A stretch of DNA of 64,000 bases from Serinus canaria. Its lineage: Eukaryota > Chordata > Aves > Passeriformes > Fringillidae. Positions within the stretch are counted from its first letter, which is position 1. The number at the start of each line of letters is the position of its first letter. Positions 11,718 to 23,800 of the stretch are shown piece after piece. Below the pieces are notes generated by a model. That model saw only the letters and a program-made list of their open reading frames with translations, was not told the DNA's origin and did no database searches. The stretch covers positions 24,837,059 to 24,901,058 of the forward strand of contig NC_066313.1 of assembly GCF_022539315.1 (NCBI RefSeq). The letters are read 5' to 3'. Position numbers and translations under genes: made by a program.

Positions 11718-14075
11718 TGGCAGTAATATCCAAACCCCCCCCTGCTTCAAAAAATTACAAAATCAAGTAAAATAAGTGCACTAAGGAAACCTACAGAATA
11801 CTGATAAATTTCACACACGTACAGGAGGGAATATAGATGGAGGAGTGGGACTTTTTTGTTTGTTGCTTAAATTTGGTTTTTTGGGAAAAACAAAACAAAA
11901 CACCTTCCCTGCCCCTTGTAGTCTGTACAGCTATGGTCCCAGAGAGCAATGGCTGAAATTCAGCGCTTCCTTCCCCAGCAGCCAGGTCACCCTGCAGGAG
12001 TTAGTGAGTGACCAGCCTGCAGAAGCCTGAGCTTTGCTCAGTCTGGGCTGCCCTTCCCCTCTGAGCAGGGAGCCGAGATGTTTTGGTCCCCTTTGAGAAC
12101 TGCTGCCCTTAGAACGGGCCCCGCTTTCCACCACATCCCTTTGTGGGGGCACAAGGAGGAAGAGGCTCCACAGGCAGCAGCCCTTTCCAGAGGCACTGTT
12201 GCTGCACTCCCAGCCTTCTGCCCTAGGCTGCCCTGGGATCTGTTGTATGGCTTCTCGGAGAGCTCCGCTTGCCGGAGACCGTCCCTCTGCCTTCAGTGCA
12301 AGAGCAAGCTCTGTAAACCTCAGCTGCCAGCACACATCACCCCCATCCACATGGCTGCACAGCCACAGCAGGCAGGAGGGGACAGAGAACTCATCACAGT
12401 GCAGCCTACAGAAGCCCTGAAGCCGTGCATTCGCCTCTTCTTCCTGCACGTGCTCTGGTTTTCACAGTTCGAGATTTTCCTGACTGAACAAGATGTTATC
12501 CCTGTCCAGGGAAAGCCTTTAAGGCAAGCTGTTGTGTTTTCTCTAAGGCACTTTAACAACCCTAGCTGGAAGGAAGTGATCTGGGAGGCACTAACTACCT
12601 TTTAGAGCAGGGCTGGAATAAAGCAAAACATTATTATCAATGTTCCTGTGACTCCAGATCCAGCACATGAAGCCCTTTCACTCATACTCTCGGGAAGGAG
12701 CTAGCCTATGTCTAATGGGTGCTCCTATTTCACCACCCACTTCTTCCAGTGCCACCAGAACACAAACAATGACTCTGTCCCAGTGTAGCATTGTCCACAT
12801 TACCCTCAGCTCGTATGGACTCATTCCTCTCACCTTCACAGGTGACAGCTACTCAAATCCAGGCCCTCACGAGAAAAAAAAGCAAACAAACCAGTTTCCT
12901 GTATTTATGATGCCAAAACCTCGATGCCAGGGTACATTATAGCTCTCACTGGAAAAGTGGCACTATGCCAAAGTCAGTGGAAGTCCTCTGGCTTCACATC
13001 AGGAAAACAGCTCAAAGACCAGACAGCCTTTAACATATCTGGCTCATGGGAAAGAGCACAGGAGGGACCAAGCTTTCTTCTTTTCCCGTACTTCTAGGTA
13101 CCAGCTCATTCCTCCTCTCCAAGGAAAGCACTGTGCAAGAAGGGGAAGGTTGGGACTGAAGTCCTGCCGATCTTCACTCAAACCTGACATGCTTTTGCAG
13201 ATACAAGTAAGCAATAGGGTCTGCAAGATACACAGCAACAACTGCTGAAGTTGCTCACAAACAGAAAGATGGAAGTCACAAGCAGTCGATCAGGGCACAT
13301 GCAGCTGCATGGGAAGCACAGCACAGGCGTGAAGGTGTGCATGAAGTACATTTGACTGCATAAGAAAATCAGCTGGGCTTCAGGCTACAGAGGTGACTAT
13401 CAACAAAAGAGCATTTCATTTACATCTAGGACCAATGCTCTGAGAAACATGTGGGATGAAACTGACCCATGAAGGAATGTGAGAGTGGTCAAAGGTAGTC
13501 TGATCAATGACATTGAAAAATGTGTCAGTAATGAGGCTTCCAGCCCTGACTCCAAACTCATACCTGGAATCAAAGAATAATGCTGCTGCCTCACCCCAGA
13601 GGAAGATGAAAAGCCCAAGATGATGCCAACAGCACAGCTAAACAGTTTTCTACACAGTTAAGCTTTTTAAGAGACTGTACTAATGGGATTGCTTGGTCCC
13701 TTTGTCTCTAGACTGTTTTGAGCAATTTAGAGAGGCACGAGCACAGAGTTTGAGAACATGGTCAATGCTAGCTACGAGAGTGAGAGCTAGAGAGCTGCAG
13801 TGGCAATCTGTGTCTGGTGAAACTAATTACATCCAACCCTGTCTCTTCTTCCCACGAGGGACACTGCTGTCCCCCAGCTGGGAAATACCTGGTAGTGCAA
13901 GGCTCACAATTCGCCTGTGATGTTTGTGGCAGCTGAGCGCAGTGCAATACAAACTGTGCATGGGCATTACAGCACTGTCAACAACAAAAACCCACACGCT
14001 GGGTTTTCTTGAAAGATCTAGAGCTACAAAACTTACAAAAGCTGAATCACTACCATAGGAAATAAAATAATAAAA

Positions 14076-14108
14076 AACCCAAAACAAAACAAAACAAAAA
14101 AAAAAAAA
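14076..14108. repeat. (CAAAA)n simple repeat with A-run
   Basis: Several CAAAA units run into about a dozen A residues, followed by GGGGGAG. The repeat lies within the inferred FSTL1 3' UTR and would be U-rich in the transcript. Confidence 0.85.
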
Positions 14109-14826
14109 GGGGGAGCCAGCATGTGAATGTGATAAGAAAAAAAATATGATAGCACCTCTAAGGAGGGGGCAGGGAGAATAAGAGTGAGATGAGGTCAAAA
14201 GGAACCATGTTTTGTTGGAGCCCACAATGTACTGGAGGAGCAGCTGGGGACAGTCTGGTGGAAAGCAAGGAGGAATGTGCTGGACTTATGCCAGCAGTAT
14301 GGTACCATGACTCCCAGATGTCACACCAGGTTGACCAGCTTTGAGGAACTCGAAGCAAAGGGCAAGGTCCTTGGATAGTGATGCCCTGCAGCACACGTGT
14401 TCAGCCACAAAACTGCCAGGCCTGTATTTCTGCAGCCAAGGGTGGTGCTGACCATTGTATTGACTGAAGACCCCCTTTTCTATCCAGCACAGACCTCCAT
14501 CCTTTCCCCAGATCCAGAGGAACAAGAAATCCCTGTTAGATCTTGGAGGGAGCAGCTGTCTGCTCTGGGGAAGGGCCCCAGAGACTGCTGTAAGTCCCTC
14601 CTAGCCTTCCAAAGTCCCAGCAATGAAGCTCCCTGAATAGGTGGGCTCTGCTCCCCTTTCCTGGCCCCATTCTTTGTGTATTACAAAACAAATAACCCAT
14701 CGCTATACATGTAAATATCTGTGACTGGGCAACTGTAGCAGACACTTGTGCATACTGAGATCAGCATTGGAGGACAGGATGGTAGGTTGGGCCCATCCTC
14801 CTGGGCTCCTCTGCTGTGGAGGCCCC

Positions 14827-14871
14827 TTACATCTCCTTGGTGCTCATTCTCTTGGTCTTCTCAGCTGTCTC
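14827..14871 (-). CDS. FSTL1: FSTL1 exon 11, C-terminus and stop
   Basis: Forty-five bases encode [14 protein letters not shown] and a TAA stop at 14829-14827. The acceptor is TTTCTCTAG. The tail matches the family ending (human [14 protein letters not shown], from memory). The exon continues into a long 3' UTR. Confidence 0.94.
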   Translation of the reverse strand, partial: ETAEKTKRMSTKEM

Positions 14872-17800
14872 CTAGAGAAAAGAGAGCAGAGAAGTGAAGC
14901 TCTGCACTGACACAGGAATTGGTAGTGCTCTCAGGTCTTTGGTCCATCCACAGGCAGTGCCAACACTGGCTTGTATCTGAAAGCCCCACACCTGTATTTG
15001 TCCCCACAGGCAAGAGATTTACTCTGCTCCTCCTTCTACCTCTTACCCCCTTCTACTTCTTCTAGAAGTCTCCAAGTGACAGAAATAGAAGGAACCCATC
15101 TGGCAAGGGGAGGCTCAGTGCAAGTAGACCTTCCCAGCTTCATGCTGACCTGATGCTTCTGCAGTTCCTGAACGTATCTGGCCATCTCCTCCTCAGTCAA
15201 ATCTTGATCAGGTCGGTGTCTCTGAGCAGGCACCTTTTCATTCCTCCCTGGAAGCAGAAATGGAGTTTAGTGTTTCACAAATAGGGGATGCAAATTTCAG
15301 ATGCTGAACCCTGAAGAACAAAGAGAGGCAGGTCAGCCACAGTATTATCCCTCAAGCTTAGGAAGCCTGTGCTGGAGGATGGTGTGGGTTGGCTTCTTAG
15401 AAAGAGAACAGGCCTTGTAGCTGCCTGGGACTTCACAACTTGGGTGTGGAGTCTGTCCCTGTCTCTCCCTCCCATGTGACTGATAATAAAGCCACGTAGA
15501 AGAGGCTGCATATTATTGAAAAGAAACCCCTCTAATTAGTTCAAACATCTTGGCCTCTTGTAAGGAATAAATGGGAGCTCAGTGCAACCCAAGTACAATA
15601 ACTGATATCTAATGAAGAGGTAATTTTGCTCAATGAAAATGTAAGTTGCTGATGTGTTTGATCTGATTCTTCAGTTTCATTATTCCTCTAACAATAGCCT
15701 CTAACCCCTCTGCTGTTCTGACACAGGCAGAAAGTCAAGAAATCGTTATCCCATTGGATGCTTCTGCCATGGATGCAGGGAACAAAGTAGGCAGCAAGAG
15801 CAGGTGTTGCATAGCAACTTTGAAGGTTGTTTCTGGGGAGGCAACAAAAAGAGTCTCTCATTCTGTTGCTTAATCTATGACACCTATACACAGCTCCTCT
15901 GGCACCTCTATTAATACTACAGTTGTCTTTTCTCAGGTGAGTTCCTGCTGCTACAGCTAAGTCTGAGCTGAGGTGATCCTGAAGCCTCTGCTGCAGAAGA
16001 TCAGATAAACATGAGAAGCTCTGTACACACTGCTGCTGTTTCCCTCTCTCCTACTCTGCCCAAGCTACTGACTATAGATCTGAACCAGTGTACTCCTGGC
16101 CAGTCCCACATAGCACTGAAATAAAGCTCCTGCAAGGGCCTGGTTTCAAGGGAAGAAGGATATAAAAATGCAGCACGGGCTGCGTTTCTAGGGGAGAAGG
16201 CCAGAGAAATGCTGCACCATGCTGGGAGGATGGATGTGGCTCCTTGGGAAGGACCCATACATTTGCCAACACAGGGAAAAGGTGGCATTCTACTGGCCCT
16301 GAACTGTGTGTGAGAAGGTGAAACAGAGAGCTGTTGTTCACAACTGCACCATGACCTCTCACAATTGTACCATGGCTGTGCAAGTTTAAGGGCTTTCCAA
16401 AGGAGGAACAAACCACCCTCCCTTACTATAGCACCACCTCCCTTCGTCAGCATTATTCTACAGTTTCTGTGGCAAGAAGCTAAAGTGCTTTCTTGGCATT
16501 GGATGAAGGTTCCTATATCCCCTCTTGATTGAGACAGGATCCTAGATCCTGTTTTACAAATTCCATAAACACAGATACAGTGAGGATATGGACACATATA
16601 CAGGAAAGCTGACTTGCTCACACCTACACATACAGTAGCAGCCAGTGACCTATTTGGTTTGCATCAGCTGGATGCAGAGTAGCTCTAGTCTGGAAGATTT
16701 AGTGCTGAATTTTCATGACACCAGATCCAAACTACAAACCCCAGCAGCAGTGACTTCTGCAACAGTACCTGCTTGGGTTTGTTTGACTAACATGGAACAA
16801 GAGAGGGTTATGCAGAAACCAGCCATGGAGAAGCTGAGGAAAAGCTGGAGAGAGAACCCTGGATAGCTGGTGCCTTTGGGAAGTCAGAGAGTGAGAATTC
16901 TTTTGTCCAAACCCAAACACAGTAGCTTTCTGGAGAGCATACGGACCCTCGCACGTCATTGCGGTGCACACCCAGTTCCCACAGGCACAGACGCAGCGGT
17001 TGCACTCCACCTGGGTCTCTGCTCCATCCTCATAGGTCTCATCTTCCAGGGCACACTCTGAAGAGGCACAAAACAAGGGCAGTGCTTGTGAGAGAGCGAG
17101 CAGGCTAAAGACAACATACTTTGAAGATGCCTTGAGAGAGAAGATGAGGTTGAAGCCTTCCTTTCCCCAACCACCAGAAGTTTCCTCATGACTAAAATAT
17201 TCATGCTGAATTTGGTGAGTGAAATCAGCCAAAATATAATTTGGGAAAGTCAAAGCCTTTGCTTTTCTTCCTCAGAAGAACACATTTCAACTTCTCAGTT
17301 GCAAATGAAATCTCAGCGTTGGATTTGTTTGAATTTCTTCGTTACACAAAGAAAAGAACCGCTGAAACAAAAGCTGATTATTCTGATCAGGTGGGGATAA
17401 GTTGGGGAAATGATTTGGAAGTATAGTGAACTTTGAGATGGTCCATCAGGGAGGCTCTCTGTGTGAAAGGCAGAGCATAGCAGGACTTTGGTCTGACTTT
17501 CCTAAGTTATCCGGCCGTGAACTCCTCACATGATTGACCTCTGCACTGTCAAATACATGCCTTGACCTTACAAGCATAGCATACCCATTCAACCTATGTC
17601 CTTGCTTCCAAAATCCAAACCTTTCTTATTACAAGAGCTGCAGGAGCTCTGGGACAGTAAAAGCAGTACTTTCAACAATGCAGGAACAAAGGGTGCTGTT
17701 GTATGAGAGGCAGGCTTATATTAAAATTATTTCTGGCCATGGAGTTACAGCACCCAGTGTCTGGCCTGAAGCTGATCTCTTTTTTTTCCTCCCTTCCCAG

Positions 17801-20800
17801 GACCCCTCTTGTTCCCCAAGATAAGTGAGGAGTTCCTACTTTTCTCTGGTGGGTTGAAGGATGGGCTGAGGCACTTGAGAAATTCATTGAAGCTGAGCTT
17901 CCAGTCAGCATTTTCATCTGACAGCTCGATGAGGGCATCTACGCAGAGTCCCCTGAAAGGAAACACAGAGGCTTGTTCTGCACAGGGCTGTGCTAGGCCA
18001 GTCCCTGCTCTACTGTCTTCAGAGCGCAGGTGACTAAAACCAGTAATAACTAGGGAGACTCCAACATGTCTGGCAGAAGTGGCTTCTCCAAGGAAACCTC
18101 ATGGGATACAGAGAAAAGAAAAACAGTCACAAAATACTCTCTGTCTGGCAACAAACTGGGCAGTGGGGGGATATGCAGAACAGCAGGAATGGGACATCCA
18201 CATTTGTTGACATCTACATGCTGTCACACAGGTAGAGATGCAAGCACAGCATAACCACAAACAGCCTTTTTTTCACACAGTGGCAGACAAAGAAAGAGGG
18301 AAACCTCTCAAATTATAGGCTGTGTATGAATGGTGTTTTCCCACCATCTTCCTTGCACTGGATGTAGGTATTAGGCAAAAGGTGAGGGCAGTCCCCAGGA
18401 AAGCTAATTTATTAGGAAATAGAAAGAAGATGACAAATCTTCTGTTACCCAACTCCCTTCTGGCTGCACAAGTGCTAGATTTAGGGCAAAAAAGGATTGG
18501 AATATGTGCCTAACATGAAGGGTAGAGATAGGACTGCTCCTCTTGTGTGTTCACACCCATTTAAGTTGGAAGCCACTTTATACACAGTTAACCCTGTCAG
18601 TGCAAGCCCTAGCTGAGGTTTACCATGAGTGCATTTCCATGTTCCATTCTACCACATCTGCCCCCCTGGCCCTCCCTCTGGTACCCTATCCACTGCCCAC
18701 CTGAGCAATTTGTTGGTCTCCTGGTCCATGTAGGTGGTGATGTTGATGGCAGTCTCATTCTGCTCCACAAACTTCAGGAATTCAGTGGAGTCCAAGCGAG
18801 AATCACCATCATCAAAGCTCTGTAGGGGAAGATGGGAAGATGTGAGAGGCTCTCATTTATCAGTTCAAAGTACTCCTTCCTTCTTCCTCTTCCATATGTA
18901 TATAGCATTTTGAAGTTTTAGTGAGACAAGTTCCATTATGCCTGTTTTTCACAAAGAAAGAGGCTCAGAGAAGAGCAGCAACGTATCCATATTAGCCTCA
19001 GAATAAGAGAGAAATGATCCTAGCCTTGTTCTCACAGATAAGATACACTGCCTCTCATTCATCTCCTGCTGCTTGATTTATGGCTCTAACCCTATTTCTT
19101 CTCTTTGTTTCAGCCAGCTCTTAGCTTTCTTATGTACCTCCTGCCTTAAAGCAGACCAGCTGCATTCAAGGAGGTGTCAGCTTTCCAATATGTGTAAATC
19201 CAAAGCTGTGCCTGGACTCTGACAGTGACAAAAGGGAAAAATCACAGGAAGCAATTTTCTGCTGATACCAGGAAAAAAATTTAATGCAATAGCACAACAC
19301 CTCACCATCAACTTCTTAAGGTCCTGACAAGACTCCTGGCATTGAAGAGCAGTGTTTTTAGCCCCAAAATCCTGGCTGTACTCCCAAAGAAGTAATTGCA
19401 TTTTGCTTTCCTGTTTGGAGATGTGACACCTCAGTGCTGGGCACTCAGCAGGAACTGCTGTGCCCCCTCAGAGACAGCTGCATTGCTGTGAGTTGAAAAT
19501 TAATCCTGCACACAGACTGCTGCCACCTAATTTTTGCTGTGTGATTGGGGCAGGTCACTGTGGCTCCTTGCACAGTGCTCTCAGGAATGCTGGAATAGAC
19601 ACTGCCTGTTGTTACCTCTGTGTGTTTCAGGAGGATCATCTAGGGCTAGGGAAATAATCCTGTGTAACTGCTCCACATGTCATCTTCCACTAGACCTTGA
19701 AGCCTCTTGTCCTGTTTTTTATTGTGAAAATCACTGCAGTTCTCTTAATGACCCAGACTGTTAAGTGAGTTTTCATGCCCTTCAAAGTTATGGTCTACAT
19801 TAAGGCATTCCCACAGAGATTCTCCAAAATGGAGCAGCTTCCCACTACTGCTGTTGCTCCTCTTGAAATAATGTCCTTCAAGGTCATGACCTGCCTGATG
19901 AACAAAGCACATCCCAGTGAGCCCCACAAGTCAGACTACCAGGAGGGAAAATAGCTTAATGCCACATCTACACACCTCCCCATCAAGGAGAAAAGGGAAA
20001 AGCTTCATTTCAGCTATGCCTCCAGTGTTTCCTACATGCAGGACAGGAATCAGGCCATTTGCAGGAATGCAGAGCATGAAGAGCCCCACAGCCTGGCATG
20101 ACAAAATTCCTCCAGTAACAGCAGACACTCATTGCTGACACAAATTTCAGTGTGTTTGAAGCCATTTAGTTTGTTTTGCCTTGATTTGTCCCAAGTTCTT
20201 CCAAACTCTGATTTGGCTTTAAAAATGTTTCAAAGCTTAAAGAATAAGGTAGTTGAAAAGGTGGATTACCACCTTATAGAGAATCACAGAATCATTAAGG
20301 TTGGATAGGACCTCCAAGATCATTGAATCCAACCTTTGATTGAACACCACCTTATCAACTAAACCACAGCAGAAGTGCCACATCCAGTTGTTTCTTGAAC
20401 CCTTTCAGGGGTGGTGACTCCACCACCTCCTTGGCAGCCAGTTTTCCCCAGCCTATAGTCCTGCCTGGGATTGTTGTGACCCAAACACAGGACCCGACAC
20501 TTGCCCTTACTGAACCTCATACTTGGCCATGGAAATTCTCACTTTGGTACAAGCAGTGGTATTTCTTTGCCTAAGATCTCTCACCCAGTGTCTGGGATCA
20601 GTGCCCCAGAAAAAGTGGGACAGTAAAGAGAACATGAGGCTGCCTGCCTCTGAGCTGCAGCCTCAGAGTATCACCAGCACGCTGACAGGCGTGGGTACAG
20701 TGGGTGTGAACGGCTTGTGTGATGACAGTAGAACAAGCCTGTGGCTGGCTCATGCATTTCAGCAAAGCCCATGACCTGGGGAGACCCTGCAAAAGTGGCT

Positions 20801-23800
20801 GGGGACAGCACATTAGTAGGGAGAGGGACTGACACAGGACATTGCTGCTTTTGGGTGCTGGCAGGCACTGACAGGAGTGCCCAGAGCAGTGGATTTCCAC
20901 AGACAGAGCAGCATTAAAGGCTGCAAATGTGAAGATGCTCTGTGGAGCGAGGGGACCAGCTCCTTTGTCTCACCAGGGGGTGCCATTGCCATGGCAAATT
21001 TGCTTGCAGTGCTAACTCCTGTCAGGCACCATTAATCTCTGGCTGTCAACAGCTCATGATTTAAATGCTCTCTCCTCTTCCCCACCTGCTCCTCCAGCTC
21101 CATCCTGAATGCTTTGAAGTCTCTGTCAGGAGCCAGGCATGAGGGGGAGGGACACAGCAGTGCATGTGGCAGGAGCATGGGAGAAGCTTGGGATCTGCTG
21201 GTTATAGAAGGGTTGCAGATGGGCTGAGGGACAGACTGACAGGGAGAAGGGAGGAACAGGATTATTGCATGGCCCAAGACTCAAGTGGCTTCTTTCACTC
21301 TGCAGAGCACTAGGGAACTGCCAGCTCTCAGCTACAACTGGGACATATTCCTTGAAGCCCCCATGTGTCCCTTATACCCATCTCAGCATGGCCTTGGGAC
21401 TATCTAGACCAAAGGATCAGCAGCCCCTGCCACAGCTTCCTGCATTTCCAGCACTTTCACCTCTTTTCCTCTGGCTTTTTACCCCTGAGATTAGTTCTCT
21501 ACTCTGCTACAGGCACATGTGGCTTGCCCTCTTCCTTTTCCCCCGGCCAGGTCAGACACCAGGAGTCAGAGATGCTCCACATCAGGTTGTCACAAGCTGT
21601 GTCAGTGTCTCAGTTGATGGCTGCTGCAGGCAGCCCATAACACATCAGGCTGTAGGATTTACCAGATCCCTCTGGTCCCCAGCTCAACAGGCGAATCACA
21701 CACTGGAGCCTCTCAGCTGGGGGCACAGCAGCTGTTACGCAGTGACAAGGCAAGAAATGTTGTCTGGGCTTTGAGGCAGGTGCTGCTCTACTTGCCTTGA
21801 AATATTTGTCCAGGACTTCACTGTAGTTACTGCCCTTGGAGAACCACCCATCTGGGATAATCTCAGCTTCCAGCCACTGGATGACCCGGTGACGAAGCTC
21901 GTCCCTGTCCGACTGGTAGCAGACAACTGTAATAGGAAGACAGTGCAGCAGAAGGAAAAGCAGAGTGAGAGAAATCAGACTGGCAGGCAGATCACAAAGA
22001 GAGGACTGGAAATTAAAGCCAGCCAGCTCGCCCTGATGGCAGCTTGCAGCCCCTCGGTCCAGTCCTTGGAGTTACATCACTGCCAGATCTAAGCAGATGT
22101 GTCATGTGCTGAATAGTGGATGGGCCGTTGGTGACACCATGTGGCACGGCTGGAAAACAACACTCCTGCCAAAGCTCTTCCTTCCCATTCCTGAAGCTTG
22201 TGGAAGAACAACCCGGAGCTGACTCATCTTGGTGTGAAGAGTCCCAGACTGAGGGAGAAAGGTAACTGATAATGTTCCCAGGCTTCCCAACACTGCATAG
22301 AATTGTCATTCAGCTGTCAACCCTAAAATACCAAAACCTCTATCCACTGCAAGGGGGAAGACTAGACTGAGCAAGACTTTCTACCACTCTGTCTCCAAGA
22401 CTTGAATTTTAGGGCCTATTATCTCAGGAAATACTGTTTCTTCAAAGCCCTGGTTTGTACACTCTGACTGGAAATGAGAGGGGTTCAGGTTGGGCTTGTT
22501 CACTCACAGTGCTTGCCAGTGTCACAGGTTTCTCCAGGGCAGTCATCACTTTGTGTGCTAGTACAAACTGTGCATTTAGAAACACAACTAAAAGCCTAGC
22601 TGGGAATTGTCACACCTGCCCAGTAGTCAGTGAAGCCAGAAAAGGAATCAGTGTGCAGTCATGTAACTTACACACACTAAGGATCTTCTGAATCCAGTGA
22701 CTACTATCACAAACAGATGGAGAGATGAAAAAAAAAAAATCAGCTCTGTAGGGATTCTGCATGTTTGTACTTCTTTAAAACCGCTTTAGGGTGGTGGCCA
22801 TGCTCTGACATGGTCCTTCCTCTTTAGTTTGTGTGAGGCTTTGGTCTCATCTGTCCTAGGCAGTTAAAGTTGATGATTATACAGCTCCAGTAGTTAGAGG
22901 GTGTGACTAGGAAAAGGCTCTCCTGATGACAAGCTATGGCCCTAAAATCCAGTGTTAAGTACACATGGAAATACATAAGGGGAGAAACCAAGCACAGGGA
23001 ATCGAAGAGACTTAAAATGTAGGTGATTAGAGAATCATTTAGGTTAGAAGAGACTCAAGATCATCTTGTTGGCTGACGGTAGAGGCAGTTCAGCTGCAGC
23101 TCCTGACTCTTTGCCTGTGTACCCATTAGTTCATCACTCCTAAAGTAAAGGACACTTTTAAAAAGAGTGCTCCATCTCTCAGTCTGGGTGATGAACACAG
23201 TTTGAGTCCCTGGGGGCAAACTGGGTTTCATTGCACCTTGTCTATGCTGAGTCCCTGAGACATCCCAGCACAGTGAAAAGCCCAGGAGATGTATGAGCTC
23301 TGAAAGGTTACCCAAGAATAAAGGGCTGGGCAATCACATTTCAGCTGATTTATCAACTCAGGCTCTTCTACAGCCCATGCAGGATATGACTTTTACACAG
23401 AGCTCTGCACTCCCCCAGCACACCCTCTGCCCATCTCCCAGAGCATACAAACTCATACAGAGACCTCAGCCAAACAGGACACAGCTTCTTACCTGGACTT
23501 GCAGCTGGATTCTCAGACTTCTTCTCTGTTAAGGGAAAGACAGAAGAGGACATTTCTGATGCAGTGTGAAGCAATACAAATCTCTTCCCACCATGGGTAA
23601 AAGCAGAGGAACCTGGGAGTCTTTGGATATATGAGGGCCACATACATGATTGAGGGGCTGGAATCCCCTGGACCATGAGGAGATACTGAGGACAGTTTAG
23701 ACTGAAGAATTGAAGGCTCAGGGACAATCTCATCAATGTTTATAAATCTGATGGAAGGAAATGAGGAATTCTGCACCAGACTTTTATCCATGGTATTCAG

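Larger units (their letters stand above)
11690..14826 (-). other. FSTL1: FSTL1 3' untranslated region (inferred extent)
   Basis: About 3.1 kb follows the FSTL1 stop with no recognisable exon or gene. The extent is inferred from the first good AATAAA on the minus strand (11712-11717), and human FSTL1 also has a multi-kilobase 3' UTR. The region contains a CAAAA-type simple repeat at about 14076-14108. Open frames on both strands here match nothing I recognise and are probably chance. The true cleavage site cannot be seen directly. Confidence 0.55.
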
